DNA of 64,000 bases. Origin: Plastoroseomonas arctica. Its GTDB lineage: Bacteria > Pseudomonadota > Alphaproteobacteria > Acetobacterales > Acetobacteraceae. How positions within the stretch are numbered: the first letter of the stretch is position 1; every line of letters starts with the position of its first letter. The DNA lies in assembly GCF_018128965.1 (NCBI RefSeq), contig NZ_JAAEDH010000014.1, forward strand, positions 1-64,000, given 5' to 3'. The notes beneath the pieces were generated by a model that was given only the letters and a program-made list of their open reading frames with translations, had not been told where the DNA came from and made no database searches. Position numbers and translations under genes: made by a program. Of this stretch, positions 27,353 through 36,538 are shown in pieces.

Positions 27353-28098
27353 TGCCCGCGGCGGAACGCGGCGGCTTCGCGGGCTTCCCCGCCGATGCCG
27401 ACGCCTTCCTCCTCGAGCTCGCGGCCAACAACAACCGTGCCTGGTATCTGGCGAACAAGACGCGCCATGAGTGCGCGATCCTCGCACCGGCTGCCGCACT
27501 GATCGAGAGCCTGAACCTCGCCTTCGCCGTGCACGATCTGCCGCTGCGCGGCGACCCGCGGAAGTCGGTGTTCCGGCTGCACCGCGACACCAGGTTCTCC
27601 GCCGACAAGGCGCCCTACAAGACCCATGCGGGCATCGTGCTCACGCGCGACGGCACGCGTGGCACGCTGCACATGCTCTACATCCAGCTCGGCGGCGACA
27701 ACGGGCCGTTCATGGGGCTCGGGTTCTACATGCCGCCGCCGGCCGAGCTCGCGGCCTTTCGCGACGCGATCGCGGAGGCGCCGGAGGAGTGGGGCATGAC
27801 AGTGGCGGATCTGCGCAAGGCGAAGCTGACGCTCGAGGCCGGCGACCCGCTGCAACGCATGCCCAAGGGGTTCGAGGGCTTCGCGGACACCCCGATCGCG
27901 GACGACCTCAAGCGCCGGCATTACACCATCCGCCGCCGCATCGCGCCGGCGCGGATGGGAAAGCCCGCGCTGGTGAAGGATGTGCTCGCCTTCGCGCAGG
28001 CCGGGATGCCGCTGCTGCGCTTCGGCGCACGCGCCCTGCATGGCCTGGTGCCGACGGCGATCCGACGCGCCGGCGCGAACCCGCCCGCGAAGGACTGA
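27352..28098 (+). CDS. DUF2461 family protein
   Basis: 248 residues of the DUF2461/TIGR02453 family. Diagnostic blocks are LLELAANNNRAWYLANK, the RLHRDTRFSADKAPYKTH core and GFYMPPPAELAAFRDAI. The function is unknown; the conserved Arg/Lys-rich core suggests an anion- or nucleotide-binding protein. It is translationally coupled to serA (overlap of one base) and ends 4 bp before the convergent VOC gene. Confidence 0.85.
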   Translation: MPAAERGGFAGFPADADAFLLELAANNNRAWYLANKTRHECAILAPAAALIESLNLAFAVHDLPLRGDPRKSVFRLHRDTRFSADKAPYKTHAGIVLTRDGTRGTLHMLYIQLGGDNGPFMGLGFYMPPPAELAAFRDAIAEAPEEWGMTVADLRKAKLTLEAGDPLQRMPKGFEGFADTPIADDLKRRHYTIRRRIAPARMGKPALVKDVLAFAQAGMPLLRFGARALHGLVPTAIRRAGANPPAKD

Positions 28099-28101
28099 GG
28101 C

Positions 28102-28494
28102 TCAGTACTCCGCGTAGATCTCGAGGATGTTGTCTTCGGGATCGCGGAAGAACAGGGTGCGGTGACCCCACTGCGGCAGGTCAGTCGGGCCGCGCAGGAT
28201 CGGCACGCCCGCGGCGATCAGCTCGGCATGGCAGGCCTCGACGGCCGGGGGTGCGACGCGGAAGGCGAGTTGCACCGCCGCCGATCCAGGGTCGAGCGCG
28301 CCATCATCGCACACGCTCCATGTGCCGCGCGGGCGCAGCGAGAGCAGCGCTGCGCCGACGCGAAAGCTGACCCAGCTCTCGCGGTCGGTCACAATCGGGA
28401 AGCGCATCACGTCGCGGTAGAAGGCGCGCGTCTCGGGCAGCTTGCGGCAGAGCAGGACCGTGTGGTCGAGATTGCCGATGCCGCCGAGCGTCAC
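28102..28494 (-). CDS. VOC/glyoxalase superfamily protein
   Basis: 130 residues. LDHTVLLCRKLPETRAFYRDVM opens the first beta-alpha-beta-beta-beta unit; HRTLFFRDPEDNILEIYAEY ends the second, with the metal-site Glu in NILEIYAEY. The family covers glyoxalases, dioxygenases and resistance proteins; the substrate is not evident. It lies 9 bp downstream of the L31 gene on the same strand. Confidence 0.8.
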   Translation of the reverse strand: MTLGGIGNLDHTVLLCRKLPETRAFYRDVMRFPIVTDRESWVSFRVGAALLSLRPRGTWSVCDDGALDPGSAAVQLAFRVAPPAVEACHAELIAAGVPILRGPTDLPQWGHRTLFFRDPEDNILEIYAEY

Positions 28495-28503
28495 GCCCGC
28501 ACT

Positions 28504-28731
28504 TCAGCCCTTGCGGATGCCGATCGAGGCGAACTTCTTGTTGAACTTCGCGATCTGGCCGCCGGTGTCCATCACGCGCTGCACGCCGGTCCAGGCCGGG
28601 TGGGTCTTGGGGTCAATGTCCAACCGGATCACGTCGCCCGCCTTGCCGTGGCAGGAACGCGTCATGTATTCGGTGCCATCGGTCATCACGACCTTGATCT
28701 CGTGGTAGTCGGGGTGGATGTCGGGCTTCAT
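28504..28731 (-). CDS. rpmE: Ribosomal protein L31, zinc-free (C-minus) type
   Basis: 75 residues starting [18 protein letters not shown] and [13 protein letters not shown] are conserved L31 blocks. The CxxC pair that binds zinc in C-plus L31 is absent; one Cys remains in [10 protein letters not shown]. This C-minus form is usual in alphaproteobacteria. The start at 28731 matches the family; 28755 (MMHTESST) is an upstream option. Confidence 0.93.
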   Translation of the reverse strand: MKPDIHPDYHEIKVVMTDGTEYMTRSCHGKAGDVIRLDIDPKTHPAWTGVQRVMDTGGQIAKFNKKFASIGIRKG

Positions 28732-28812
28732 CGTGCTGCTCTCGGTATGCATCATGGCGCCGCCGATGTCCGACCGGCCGCGAAGCCGCCCCCTATAGGC
28801 GATACCCCCGCC

Positions 28813-29463
28813 TCACGCAATCTCGCCGCGTTCGATCACGAAGGTGGCCTCGACCAGCGGGCGCAGCAGTTCCGGATTGCTCTCGGTGATGAGGATCGCG
28901 AGCTCCGGCAGCGCGTCGCGCAGGCGCTTGAGCGCCTCGGCGTACCGCAGCGCCAAGGCCGGCGCGAGACCCTGGAAGGGCTCGTCCAGCATCACGGCGC
29001 GGACACCCACCATCAGCGCGCGGCCGAGCGCGACCATCTTGCCCTGCCCGCCTGACAGCCCCCCCGCGCGCCGAGGGGCGAGGGCCACCAGCTCCGGCAG
29101 CAGCCCGAACACCAGGTCCAGGCGGCGGCGGATCTCGGCGTTGTCGAGGCGCAGAACCTCGGCGGGCAGCACCATGTTCTCGCGCACGGAGAAGGTGCCG
29201 AACAGGCGCCGCTCCTCCGGCGCGTAGCCGATGCCCAGGCGCGCACGGTGATGCGCGGGCAGCTTCGCGGCATCCTCTCCGGCGATGCGCACGCGCCCGG
29301 CGCTCGGCGTGAGCAGGCCCATCAAGGTGCGGAGCGAGGTGGTCTTGCCCGCGCCGTTGCGCCCGATGAGTGCGACGCGCCCGCCGGCGGGAACGTGCAG
29401 CGTGACGCCGCGCAGCACGGGCGCGCCGGCGATGGCGACGGAGACCTGTTCCAGCTCAAGCAT
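28813..29463 (-). CDS. livF: Branched-chain amino-acid-type ABC ATPase LivF
   Basis: 216 residues. Walker A GRNGAGKTTS near 37, signature LSGGQGKM, and Walker B VMLDEP. It pairs with LivG as the second ATPase of a Liv/HAAT importer. It is slightly shorter than typical LivF (~235), ending soon after the H-loop region, where Ser-Asn (TESN) replaces the usual His. Its start overlaps livG by 8 bp. Confidence 0.85.
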   Translation of the reverse strand: MLELEQVSVAIAGAPVLRGVTLHVPAGGRVALIGRNGAGKTTSLRTLMGLLTPSAGRVRIAGEDAAKLPAHHRARLGIGYAPEERRLFGTFSVRENMVLPAEVLRLDNAEIRRRLDLVFGLLPELVALAPRRAGGLSGGQGKMVALGRALMVGVRAVMLDEPFQGLAPALALRYAEALKRLRDALPELAILITESNPELLRPLVEATFVIERGEIA

Positions 29464-30211
29464 GAGGAGCGGCCACGCCAATGACCTCGCGCAGAACCTC
29501 GGGGTCGCGCAGCACCTCCCCGGGCGGACCCAGGGCCAGGATACGCCCCTGCGACCACACCGCCACGCGGTCGGAGAAGCGCTCCACCACATCCATGTCG
29601 TGCTCGACGAACACCGCCGTCACCTCCGCCTCGCGCAGCACGCGCGCCAGCGTCTCCACCACCGCCATCTTCTCCGACGCCGCGACCCCCGAGGTCGGCT
29701 CGTCCATCAGCAGCAGCCGCGGCCGCAGTGCGACCGCCATCGCGATATCGGCGAGCTTGCGCGCGCCCTCGTTCAGTGTGTCGGCACGGCTTTCGCGGAT
29801 TCCGTCGAGGCCAAACCGACTCAGCAATTCGCGCGCCTCGTCGATCACCCCCACCGAGAGCAGCGGCGCGAAGGGTTGCCACACGCCGCGCCGCGCCGCG
29901 ATGGCGAGGGCCGCGTTCTGCAGCACGGTGTGCTCGGTGAACAATTGCGGCAGCTGGAAGCTGCGCCCGATGCCTCGCTTCACGATCGCCCGCGGCGCGA
30001 GGCCGGTGATCTCCTCGCCATCATAATGGATGGACCCGCCCTGCGGCCGCAGATAGCCCGTGGTCATGTTGATGAAGGTCGTCTTGCCCGCGCCGTTGGG
30101 ACCGATGATGGCGAGGAACTCCCCGCGCATCACCGCGAGATCGATGCCATCGGCGGCCTTCACGCCGCCGAAAGCGAGACGCAGCCCGCGCGCCTCCAGC
30201 AGCACGCTCAC
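29456..30211 (-). CDS. livG: Branched-chain amino-acid-type ABC ATPase LivG
   Basis: 251 residues from a GTG start overlapping the livM stop (GTGA at 30208-30211). Walker A is GPNGAGKTTF, Walker B LLLMDEP, H-loop FVEHDM. The ABC signature is changed to LNEGARK (normally LSxGxxR/Q), as in a known LivG subfamily. A longer ATG frame from 30253 is possible but would overlap livM by 46 bp. Confidence 0.85.
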   Translation of the reverse strand: MSVLLEARGLRLAFGGVKAADGIDLAVMRGEFLAIIGPNGAGKTTFINMTTGYLRPQGGSIHYDGEEITGLAPRAIVKRGIGRSFQLPQLFTEHTVLQNAALAIAARRGVWQPFAPLLSVGVIDEARELLSRFGLDGIRESRADTLNEGARKLADIAMAVALRPRLLLMDEPTSGVAASEKMAVVETLARVLREAEVTAVFVEHDMDVVERFSDRVAVWSQGRILALGPPGEVLRDPEVLREVIGVAAPHA

Positions 30212-31161
30212 GTGACGCGCGCCCGGCGCAACAGCCCCGCGATCACGCCCCACACGCCACCCGGCGCGAACAGGATCACGCCGAGCAGCGCCAGCCCCAG
30301 CGCCATCTGCCAGATGTCGGCAAACGCCGCGGCCGCATAAACCCGGATCAGCTCATAGGTCACCGCCCCCAGGAACGGCCCCAGCACGCCGCCTGCGCCA
30401 CCCAGGATCGCGATGAACACCAGCTCGCCCGAACTGGTCCAATAGGCGAGCAACGGCGTCACATGCCGCGTTGTCATCGCGATGATCGCCCCCGCCGCCC
30501 CCGCCATCAGCGCGGAGAGCACATAGGCCACGAGCAGCACGCCGCGCGCCGAGACGCCCATGAATTCCAACCTGGTCTCGCGCGTCTTGATGCCAGCCAG
30601 CGCCTCGCCCATCGGCGAGACCAGGTAGCGCCGCGCCACCCACCAGAACATGGCCGCCACCACCATCGCGGTTGCGAACATCACCCACGCCGCCATCGGC
30701 CCGTCCATCGCCATCCCCGCGATGCGCAACGGTGCCACGCGAATGCCGTCCGACCCCTTCGTGATGGCGTAGAATTTCTCCAGCAGCGAATACAGCACCA
30801 TGCTGAGTGCCAGGTTCAGCATCGAGAAGAAAATCTCGCGATAGCGCGTGATGAACACGCCGATCACCAGCCCCACCACACCAGCCGCGAGCATCGCCAG
30901 CGGCAGCAGCACCAGCACATCCCCCATCGAGGGCGCGGCAAACGCCACCACATAGGCGCCGATCGCCGCATACATCGCATGCCCGAAACTCACCTGCCCC
31001 GCGCGCAGCAGCAGCAGAATGCCCAGCACCGCAATGCCCTTCGCCAGCGCAAGCGTCAGGATGAAGCGCAGCCAAGGTGCGGCCACCGCCACCACCACCA
31101 GCGCCGCAGCACCCGCCAGCGCCAGCCACGGCTCCGCCCGCCGCATGCCCGACTGCCTCAT
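30208..31161 (-). CDS. livM: Branched-chain amino-acid-type ABC permease LivM
   Basis: 317 residues, about nine membrane helices. The conserved LLLRAGQVSFGHAMYAAIGAY and the EAA-like loop with GEALAGIKTRETRLEFMGVS are LivM hallmarks. With LivH it forms the membrane channel of the importer. It starts 12 bp after the livH stop. Confidence 0.88.
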   Translation of the reverse strand: MRQSGMRRAEPWLALAGAAALVVVAVAAPWLRFILTLALAKGIAVLGILLLLRAGQVSFGHAMYAAIGAYVVAFAAPSMGDVLVLLPLAMLAAGVVGLVIGVFITRYREIFFSMLNLALSMVLYSLLEKFYAITKGSDGIRVAPLRIAGMAMDGPMAAWVMFATAMVVAAMFWWVARRYLVSPMGEALAGIKTRETRLEFMGVSARGVLLVAYVLSALMAGAAGAIIAMTTRHVTPLLAYWTSSGELVFIAILGGAGGVLGPFLGAVTYELIRVYAAAAFADIWQMALGLALLGVILFAPGGVWGVIAGLLRRARVT

Positions 31162-31173
31162 GCGCGCGTCCGA

Positions 31174-32100
31174 TCAAACACGCCGGGCCTCCGCGGCGCC
31201 AAACAGCCCCTGCGGCCGGACCAGCAGCACCGCCACCATGATCAGGTAGGGCACCACCACTTCCAGCTCCGGCGCGAAATACACCGCCACCGACCGCCCC
31301 AACCCTATCAACAGCGCCGTCAGCGCCGCCCCCTCGATCTGTCCCAGCCCCGCCGTCGCGATAACCGCAAACGACAGCACGATCGTCTGCGCCCCGATCC
31401 CCGGCACCAACGACGTCGTCGGCGACGCCAGCGCCCCACCCAGCGCCGCCAGCACCGCCCCCGCCGTGAAGGTCAGCAGGAACACCTTCTTCGCATCGAT
31501 CCCCATCGCCGTGGCCGCCTCGCGGTCCACCGTCACCGCCACGATCACCCGCCCCGTCAGCGTGCGCCGCAGGAACCACGCCAGCCCCACCAGCGTCGCC
31601 ACCGCCACCCCAGGCAACAGAAACAACTGATAGGCCGTGAACGGGATCACATCGCCGGCGAAGGGCACATCCACCGTCCCCAACCACCGCACCGCCACGT
31701 CATTGCTCACGGGTTGCACGCCCCAGATGAGCTTCTGCGCATCCTCCAACACCATGAACAATGCGAAGGTCACCAACAGCTGGATCACCGGCTCCTCGCC
31801 ATAGATCCGGCGCAACAACCCCCGCTCGATCACCGGCCCCAACACCAACCCCACCAGCACCGCCGCCGCCAACAACACCGGCAGACACGCCCATAACGGC
31901 AACCCAGCCACCCCCCCCAAACTCGCCGCCGCATAAGCCCCGATCGCATAGAACGACCCATGCGCGACGTTCAAAACGCGCAACACCCCAAACACCAGAT
32001 TCAAACCCACCGAAACCATGAACACCAACGCCGCATAGGCAAGCCCATCAAGCAAGGCGAGGCCCAGCAGCAGGCCGTTCTCATCGAACCAGGTGATCAT
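31174..32100 (-). CDS. livH: Branched-chain amino-acid-type ABC permease LivH
   Basis: 308 residues. GLNLVFGVLRVLNVAHGSFYAIGAY is the LivH N-terminal signature; DREAATAMGIDAKKVFLLTF is the cytoplasmic coupling loop. The start at 32100 (MITWFDENG) is the family start. It is separated from the upstream receptor gene by the long inverted-repeat element at 32109-32401, which abuts its ribosome-site region (GGAAGAAAGG on the plus strand, so little Shine-Dalgarno character). Confidence 0.88.
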   Translation of the reverse strand: MITWFDENGLLLGLALLDGLAYAALVFMVSVGLNLVFGVLRVLNVAHGSFYAIGAYAAASLGGVAGLPLWACLPVLLAAAVLVGLVLGPVIERGLLRRIYGEEPVIQLLVTFALFMVLEDAQKLIWGVQPVSNDVAVRWLGTVDVPFAGDVIPFTAYQLFLLPGVAVATLVGLAWFLRRTLTGRVIVAVTVDREAATAMGIDAKKVFLLTFTAGAVLAALGGALASPTTSLVPGIGAQTIVLSFAVIATAGLGQIEGAALTALLIGLGRSVAVYFAPELEVVVPYLIMVAVLLVRPQGLFGAAEARRV

Positions 32101-32108
32101 GGAAGAAA

Positions 32109-32401
32109 GGCCAGGGGCGCTGCCCCTGGACCCCGCGAGGATCGTGTCGATCCTCGAACTCCATCTGTTGGTTCCTGGGATTGGGAGGGTGGTTCTGGGT
32201 CGTTGTCCGGAATGCCTGTCATCGGGAGAGGGTGGCCGGAGGGGCGCTGCCCACTGGTGAGCGCAGGCCGGCCACCCTCTCCCGATGACAGGCCCTGATA
32301 AAAGTCCAGAGCCCACCTTCCAGAACCAGGACCAACACATGCAGGGGCCCGGGGATCGGCGCGATCTCCGGCGGGGGTCCAGGGGGCAGCGCCCCCTGGC
32401 C
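32109..32401. repeat. Long imperfect inverted repeat (MITE-like) between Liv receptor and permease genes
   Basis: The two ends mirror each other: GGCCAGGGGCGCTGCCCCTGG from 32109 and, read on the other strand from 32401, GGCCAGGGGGCGCTGCCCCC. Similarity continues inward along both arms. The centre has a perfect 26-bp inverted repeat (32214-32239 with 32268-32293) around a 28-nt spacer. No open frame or transposase is present. Transcribed from the receptor gene towards livH, it would form a very long RNA hairpin. Its left half (32106-32189) matches 43809-43892. Confidence 0.8.
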
Positions 32402-32420
32402 TGTCATCCGTGATCACGGC

Positions 32421-33728
32421 TCAGATGGCCACGCCCACGCGGTTCTCCATGCCGGGCGTGAGGGTCTTCAGCCAGTCGGTGCTTTTCTGTCCGACGGGTG
32501 TGCTGATCTCTTCGGGGTTGTAGCGCAACATCCTCTCGGGCACGGCGTAGGGGTAGCGTTCGCCGTGCGAGGACAGCCCGACGATCTGTTCCTCGAGGCC
32601 CTGCCCGTCGGAGCGCAGCGTGATGGAGGCGGTGGGCGTGGGGAAGGTCAGCCCGCGGAAGGCGGCGGCCAGTTCCTGGTCGTTGGGCCACCCGCCGGAC
32701 TTCGCCTCGATGGCCTTCGCGTAGGCGGCGCGCAGCGCCCAGACCGCCTGGGCCATGTGGTGCACGGGGTAGATCGGGTATTCGTTGAACCGGGTGCGAT
32801 AGCCTTCGACGAAGCGGTCGAACGCGGCGCGGTCGCGCGGTGCGGGGTGGTTGATCCAGTGGTCGCCGCGCGCGCCGATGATGTGCCCGACGGGCATCGC
32901 GCGCCCGAGCGCGGGCATGGAGGGTTCGGAGACCGGCATCACGAACAGCGAGCGCTCGAACAGCCGGCGTTCCGTCGCCTGGCGGATCAGCGTGGTCAGT
33001 TCCCCGCCCCAGGAGGTGGAGAGCACGACATCGGGGCGGAGTGCGAGCAGGCGGGTGATCTCGGTCGAGAAATCGGTGCTGTTGAAGCGCGGGAACATCT
33101 CCGCCACCACGCGCACGCCGGGCTTGAGCGCGTCCATCGCGGTCTTCCACAGCTCCCAGGAATCGCGGCCCCAGGCGTAGTCCTGGTTGATCACCGCGAT
33201 CGAGCGGAAGTCGGGCTTGTGCTTGAGCAGGTACAGCAGCGGCGCCATCAGTTCGGGCGTGCCGTAGCCCTGGGTGCGGAAGGCGAAGGGGTGGCTGGCG
33301 TCCTCGAAACTGCGCTGGGTGCCGCAATCCCACAGGATCGTCGTCTTGCGTAGCTCGTCGGAGAGTGGCGTGCAGGCGAGGCAGGAGCCCGAGGAGATGG
33401 AGGCGAACATGACGTGCACGCCCTCGCTCTGCACCAAGCGGCGGAACTCGCCGACCAGGTGTTCGGTCCCCGGGCCTTCATCGACGAAGAGCGGGCGGAC
33501 GGGCACGCCGCCGATGCCGCCCTCGCGGTTCACCTCGTCGAACAGCCATTGCGCCGCGCGCTGTCCGGGCACGCCGAAGACCGAGGCGGGGCCGGAGAGG
33601 AAGGTGGTGATGCCGACCTTCAATTCGGCGGGCTTCGGCACCGCCTGGGCGGAAAGCGTGTTCGGCAGGACGACGCCGCAGAAGCCTGCGGCGAGCAGCG
33701 CCGCACGGCGCGTGATTCCGTTGGTCAT
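32421..33728 (-). CDS. Liv-type ABC substrate-binding protein
   Basis: 435 residues. The signal peptide has TRRAALLAAGFCG (Tat-like Arg pair), cleaved near LSAQA. The mature part is a type I periplasmic binding fold (Peripla_BP_6): LKVGITTFLSGPASVFG, then FASISSGSCLACTPLSDELRKT and AVINQDYAWGRDSW. These receptors bind amino acids, amides or aromatic acids; the ligand is not readable. A strong GGAGGGAA site precedes 33728. It is the first gene of the Liv operon. Confidence 0.88.
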   Translation of the reverse strand: MTNGITRRAALLAAGFCGVVLPNTLSAQAVPKPAELKVGITTFLSGPASVFGVPGQRAAQWLFDEVNREGGIGGVPVRPLFVDEGPGTEHLVGEFRRLVQSEGVHVMFASISSGSCLACTPLSDELRKTTILWDCGTQRSFEDASHPFAFRTQGYGTPELMAPLLYLLKHKPDFRSIAVINQDYAWGRDSWELWKTAMDALKPGVRVVAEMFPRFNSTDFSTEITRLLALRPDVVLSTSWGGELTTLIRQATERRLFERSLFVMPVSEPSMPALGRAMPVGHIIGARGDHWINHPAPRDRAAFDRFVEGYRTRFNEYPIYPVHHMAQAVWALRAAYAKAIEAKSGGWPNDQELAAAFRGLTFPTPTASITLRSDGQGLEEQIVGLSSHGERYPYAVPERMLRYNPEEISTPVGQKSTDWLKTLTPGMENRVGVAI

Positions 33729-33840
33729 GACCTGTTCCCTCCGAGCGTTTTCGTTCTTGGCCGGGAGCATGACTGCGCCCGCCCGCGCTGGGAAGGGCGA
33801 AGATTTGCCGCGAACCCTACGCGAACACTAGGTTGCGCGC

Positions 33841-34695
33841 ATGCCTGTCTCCATTCTCTCGATCCAGTCCTGGGTCGCCTATGGCCATGTCGGAAACGCC
33901 AGCGCGGTGTTCCCGCTGCAGCGCCTCGGCGCCGAGGTCTGGGCGGTCAACACGGTGCAGTTCTCTAACCACACCGGCTATGGCGCCTGGCGCGGCGAGG
34001 TGTTCTCCGACGCGCTGATCCGCGATTGCGTGCAGGGCATCGCGGAGCGCGGCGTGCTGGGACAGTGCGACGCGGTGCTGTCGGGCTACATGGGCAGCCC
34101 GGCGATCGGTGCTGCGATCCGCGACGCCGCGGCGCTGGTCAAGGCGGCGAACCCGCGCGCGATCTGGTGCTGCGACCCGGTGCTGGGCGACACCGATACG
34201 GGCATCTACGTGCGCCCCGGCATTCCCGAATTCATCCGCGACCACGCGCTGCCGGCCGCCGACCTCGCCACACCGAACCAGTTCGAGCTGGAATGGCTCA
34301 CCGGCGCGCGCATCGTCACGCTCGATGACGCGAAGGCGGCGCTGACATCACTCGCAGCGCGCGGTCCGAAGCGGCTGCTGCTGACCAGCCTGCGCACCGA
34401 CGACACGCCCGCGGACGCGATGGATTTGCTGGCGATGGAGGCCGGTGTTTTTCATCGTCTGCGCACGCCGCGGTTGCCGCTGAACGTCAACGGCGCGGGC
34501 GATGCCATCGCCGCGCTGTTCCTGTTCCACACGCTGGCCGGCGCCGACGTCGCGCAGGCGCTGTCGGCGAGCGGGTCTTCGCTGCACGGCATACTGGCCG
34601 CGACGTCGGCGGCAGGCGCGCGCGAGTTGCAGACCGTGACCGCGCAGCAGGAGTGGGTCACACCCTCGACGCTGTTCCCCGCACTGCCCTGCTGA
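33841..34695 (+). CDS. pdxY: Pyridoxal kinase PdxY
   Basis: 284 residues, PfkB/ribokinase-like fold. SILSIQSWVAYGHVGNASA at the N terminus binds pyridoxal; VLSGYMGSP, CDPVLGDTDTGIYV and TPNQFELEWLTG are conserved; the anion hole and base are NGAGDAIAALF, where NGAGD replaces the commoner GTGD. It makes pyridoxal 5'-phosphate by salvage, which several PLP enzymes in this window use. It ends 9 bp from a convergent gene. Confidence 0.92.
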   Translation: MPVSILSIQSWVAYGHVGNASAVFPLQRLGAEVWAVNTVQFSNHTGYGAWRGEVFSDALIRDCVQGIAERGVLGQCDAVLSGYMGSPAIGAAIRDAAALVKAANPRAIWCCDPVLGDTDTGIYVRPGIPEFIRDHALPAADLATPNQFELEWLTGARIVTLDDAKAALTSLAARGPKRLLLTSLRTDDTPADAMDLLAMEAGVFHRLRTPRLPLNVNGAGDAIAALFLFHTLAGADVAQALSASGSSLHGILAATSAAGARELQTVTAQQEWVTPSTLFPALPC

Positions 34696-34704
34696 TCGCG
34701 CGCC

Positions 34705-35493
34705 TTACACCACAACGTGGCGATACAGATGCCACGTCGCATGCCCGAGCACCGGCATCGCGACGGCCAGTCCCACGAACAGCGTTGCACTGCCGGCGAT
34801 CAGCAGTGCAGCGATGATCACGCCCCAGATTGCCATCGTGACCGGGTTCGCGGCCACGGCGCGCAGCGAAGTGCGCACCGCCACACCCAGGCCCGGGTTG
34901 CGGTCGAGCAGCAGCGGGAAGCTCACCACGGTGACCGCAAGGACGATGGTGGCGAAGATCGCGCCGACGGTGTGGCCGATGATGATCAGCTCCCAGCCCT
35001 CGCTCGTGCCGAAGACACGGGCGAGGAAATCCATCGGGTGGGCGAAGGCGCCGCTGCCGAGCGTCGCGTGCAGGATCACCCGCGCGGCGACCACCCAGGC
35101 GATGAACAGCACCACCAGCACCAGGCCGAGCACAAGGATCGAGGGGAGTGCGGCCGAATGGCGCACGGCGAGCGCATCGAAGGCGGAGACCTCCTTGCCC
35201 TGCTCGCGCCGGCGGCTCAGCTCATAGACACCGAGTGCGAGGATCGGGCCCATCAGGGCGAAGCCCGAGACCAGCGGGAAGAACAGTGTCATCAGGTCCC
35301 CGCCCCAGGCCGCGCGCGCCGCGAGGGCGCCAATCACCGGGTAGATGACGGCGAGGAAGATCAGCTGGGTGGGGGCGGCCTGGAAATCCCGCCATCCCTT
35401 GCCCAGCGCGTCGAACAGGTCGTTGATGCCGATCTTGCGCACGGCGGGTTCGGCCACCGTCGCCCCCTGCGCAACCGCAATGCCGTCAACCAT
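34705..35493 (-). CDS. DUF2189 membrane protein
   Basis: 262 residues with six hydrophobic helices and a short cytoplasmic leader. KIGINDLFDALGKGWRDF and GVYELSRRREQGK after the second helix are typical of DUF2189. The function is unknown. It follows the EamA gene on the same strand after 108 bp that hold no other feature. The start at 35493 (MVDGIAV) is chosen over 35568, which adds a non-conserved leader. Confidence 0.8.
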   Translation of the reverse strand: MVDGIAVAQGATVAEPAVRKIGINDLFDALGKGWRDFQAAPTQLIFLAVIYPVIGALAARAAWGGDLMTLFFPLVSGFALMGPILALGVYELSRRREQGKEVSAFDALAVRHSAALPSILVLGLVLVVLFIAWVVAARVILHATLGSGAFAHPMDFLARVFGTSEGWELIIIGHTVGAIFATIVLAVTVVSFPLLLDRNPGLGVAVRTSLRAVAANPVTMAIWGVIIAALLIAGSATLFVGLAVAMPVLGHATWHLYRHVVV

Positions 35494-35601
35494 GTGCGAA
35501 CTCCCTCGCGATTTGCGCCGTATTGCGTGAGCCGGACGGGTCCCCGCGCTGTCGTCACGGCAAACCATTGTTCAAGACGATAGGGTCGGCCCGCGCGGTA
35601 T

Positions 35602-36501
35602 TCAACGCCGCAGGCCGAGCCGCACCTCCCGGTGCCAGATATAGAGGCCGGCACCGACCAGCACCGCAATGCCGGCGAAATCCCACCCATCTGGCAACTC
35701 GCCCCATAGCAGGCCGCCGAGCGCCGTGGTCCACACAATGCCGGAATATTCGAACGGCGCGATCAGGGAAGGCTCGCCGCGCCGATAGGCCTCCGTCATC
35801 AGCACCTGGGCAAGCGCCGAGATCAGCCCGGTGCCGACCAGGAGCAGCCATTGCGTCCCGGTCGGCCACACCCAGCCGGGCAGCGCCAGGGCGCCCGAGA
35901 CCATCGCCGAGCCGATCGCGAACCACAGCACGATCGAGGGTCCCGATTCGCCCCGCTCGCCGAGCTTGCGGATGGAGATCATCGCCAACGCCCAGGCGAG
36001 TGCCGCGCCCACAACCGCGGCCATGGCGGGCATGCCGCCGAGCATCTCGCCCTGCCATGGCCGCACCATCAGCAGCACGCCACCGAACCCCACTAGCACC
36101 GCACCCAGGCGGCGCGGGCCGACCCGCTCGCCCAGCAGCGGCACGCTGAGCAGGGTGAGGAAGAGCGGCATGGTGAAGCCCAGCGCCGAGACGAGGGCGA
36201 GCGGGAGATGCTGATAGCCGTAGAAGGCACCGAACATGCCGCCCAGGCCGAACATGCAGCGCCAGACATGGCCCATTGGATATTTCGTGCGCAGCGCCCG
36301 CCAACCGCCGGCCGCGAGCAGCACCGGCACCAGGGCCGGGATGGCGAAGAGGTTGCGCCCGAGCACGACCTGCGCGAGCGGCACCGCGCCATCGAGCGCC
36401 TTCACCATCGCGGCCGCGGCGGCGAAGGCGCCTGCCGCACCCAGGATCATCAGGATGGCGCGACGCCGCGCCGCCCCCAAACGCAACTCGCTCTCGGACA
36501 T
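35602..36501 (-). CDS. DMT-superfamily (EamA) transporter
   Basis: 299 residues, ten membrane helices in two EamA repeats (residues ~15-145 and ~160-295). Each repeat ends with the typical helix pattern (FTMPLFLTLLSVPLLGERVG and ALGGLLWGELPDGWDFAG). Members export amino acids, nucleosides or other metabolites; the cargo is unknown. It is divergent from the NUDIX gene, 37 bp apart. Confidence 0.85.
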   Translation of the reverse strand: MSESELRLGAARRRAILMILGAAGAFAAAAAMVKALDGAVPLAQVVLGRNLFAIPALVPVLLAAGGWRALRTKYPMGHVWRCMFGLGGMFGAFYGYQHLPLALVSALGFTMPLFLTLLSVPLLGERVGPRRLGAVLVGFGGVLLMVRPWQGEMLGGMPAMAAVVGAALAWALAMISIRKLGERGESGPSIVLWFAIGSAMVSGALALPGWVWPTGTQWLLLVGTGLISALAQVLMTEAYRRGEPSLIAPFEYSGIVWTTALGGLLWGELPDGWDFAGIAVLVGAGLYIWHREVRLGLRR

Positions 36502-36538
36502 GGACCTACCTTGCGCGCGAAGCTACGGTCTCGCTCAC

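Noticed and set aside
30463-31896. A 477-codon plus-strand frame rich in His, Gln and Arg
   Set aside because: It is the complement of livM/livH hydrophobic codons; no homology-like features.
32109-32401. Possible insertion sequence
   Set aside because: Inverted repeats are present but no transposase frame fits in the 293 bp, so it is called a MITE-like repeat only.
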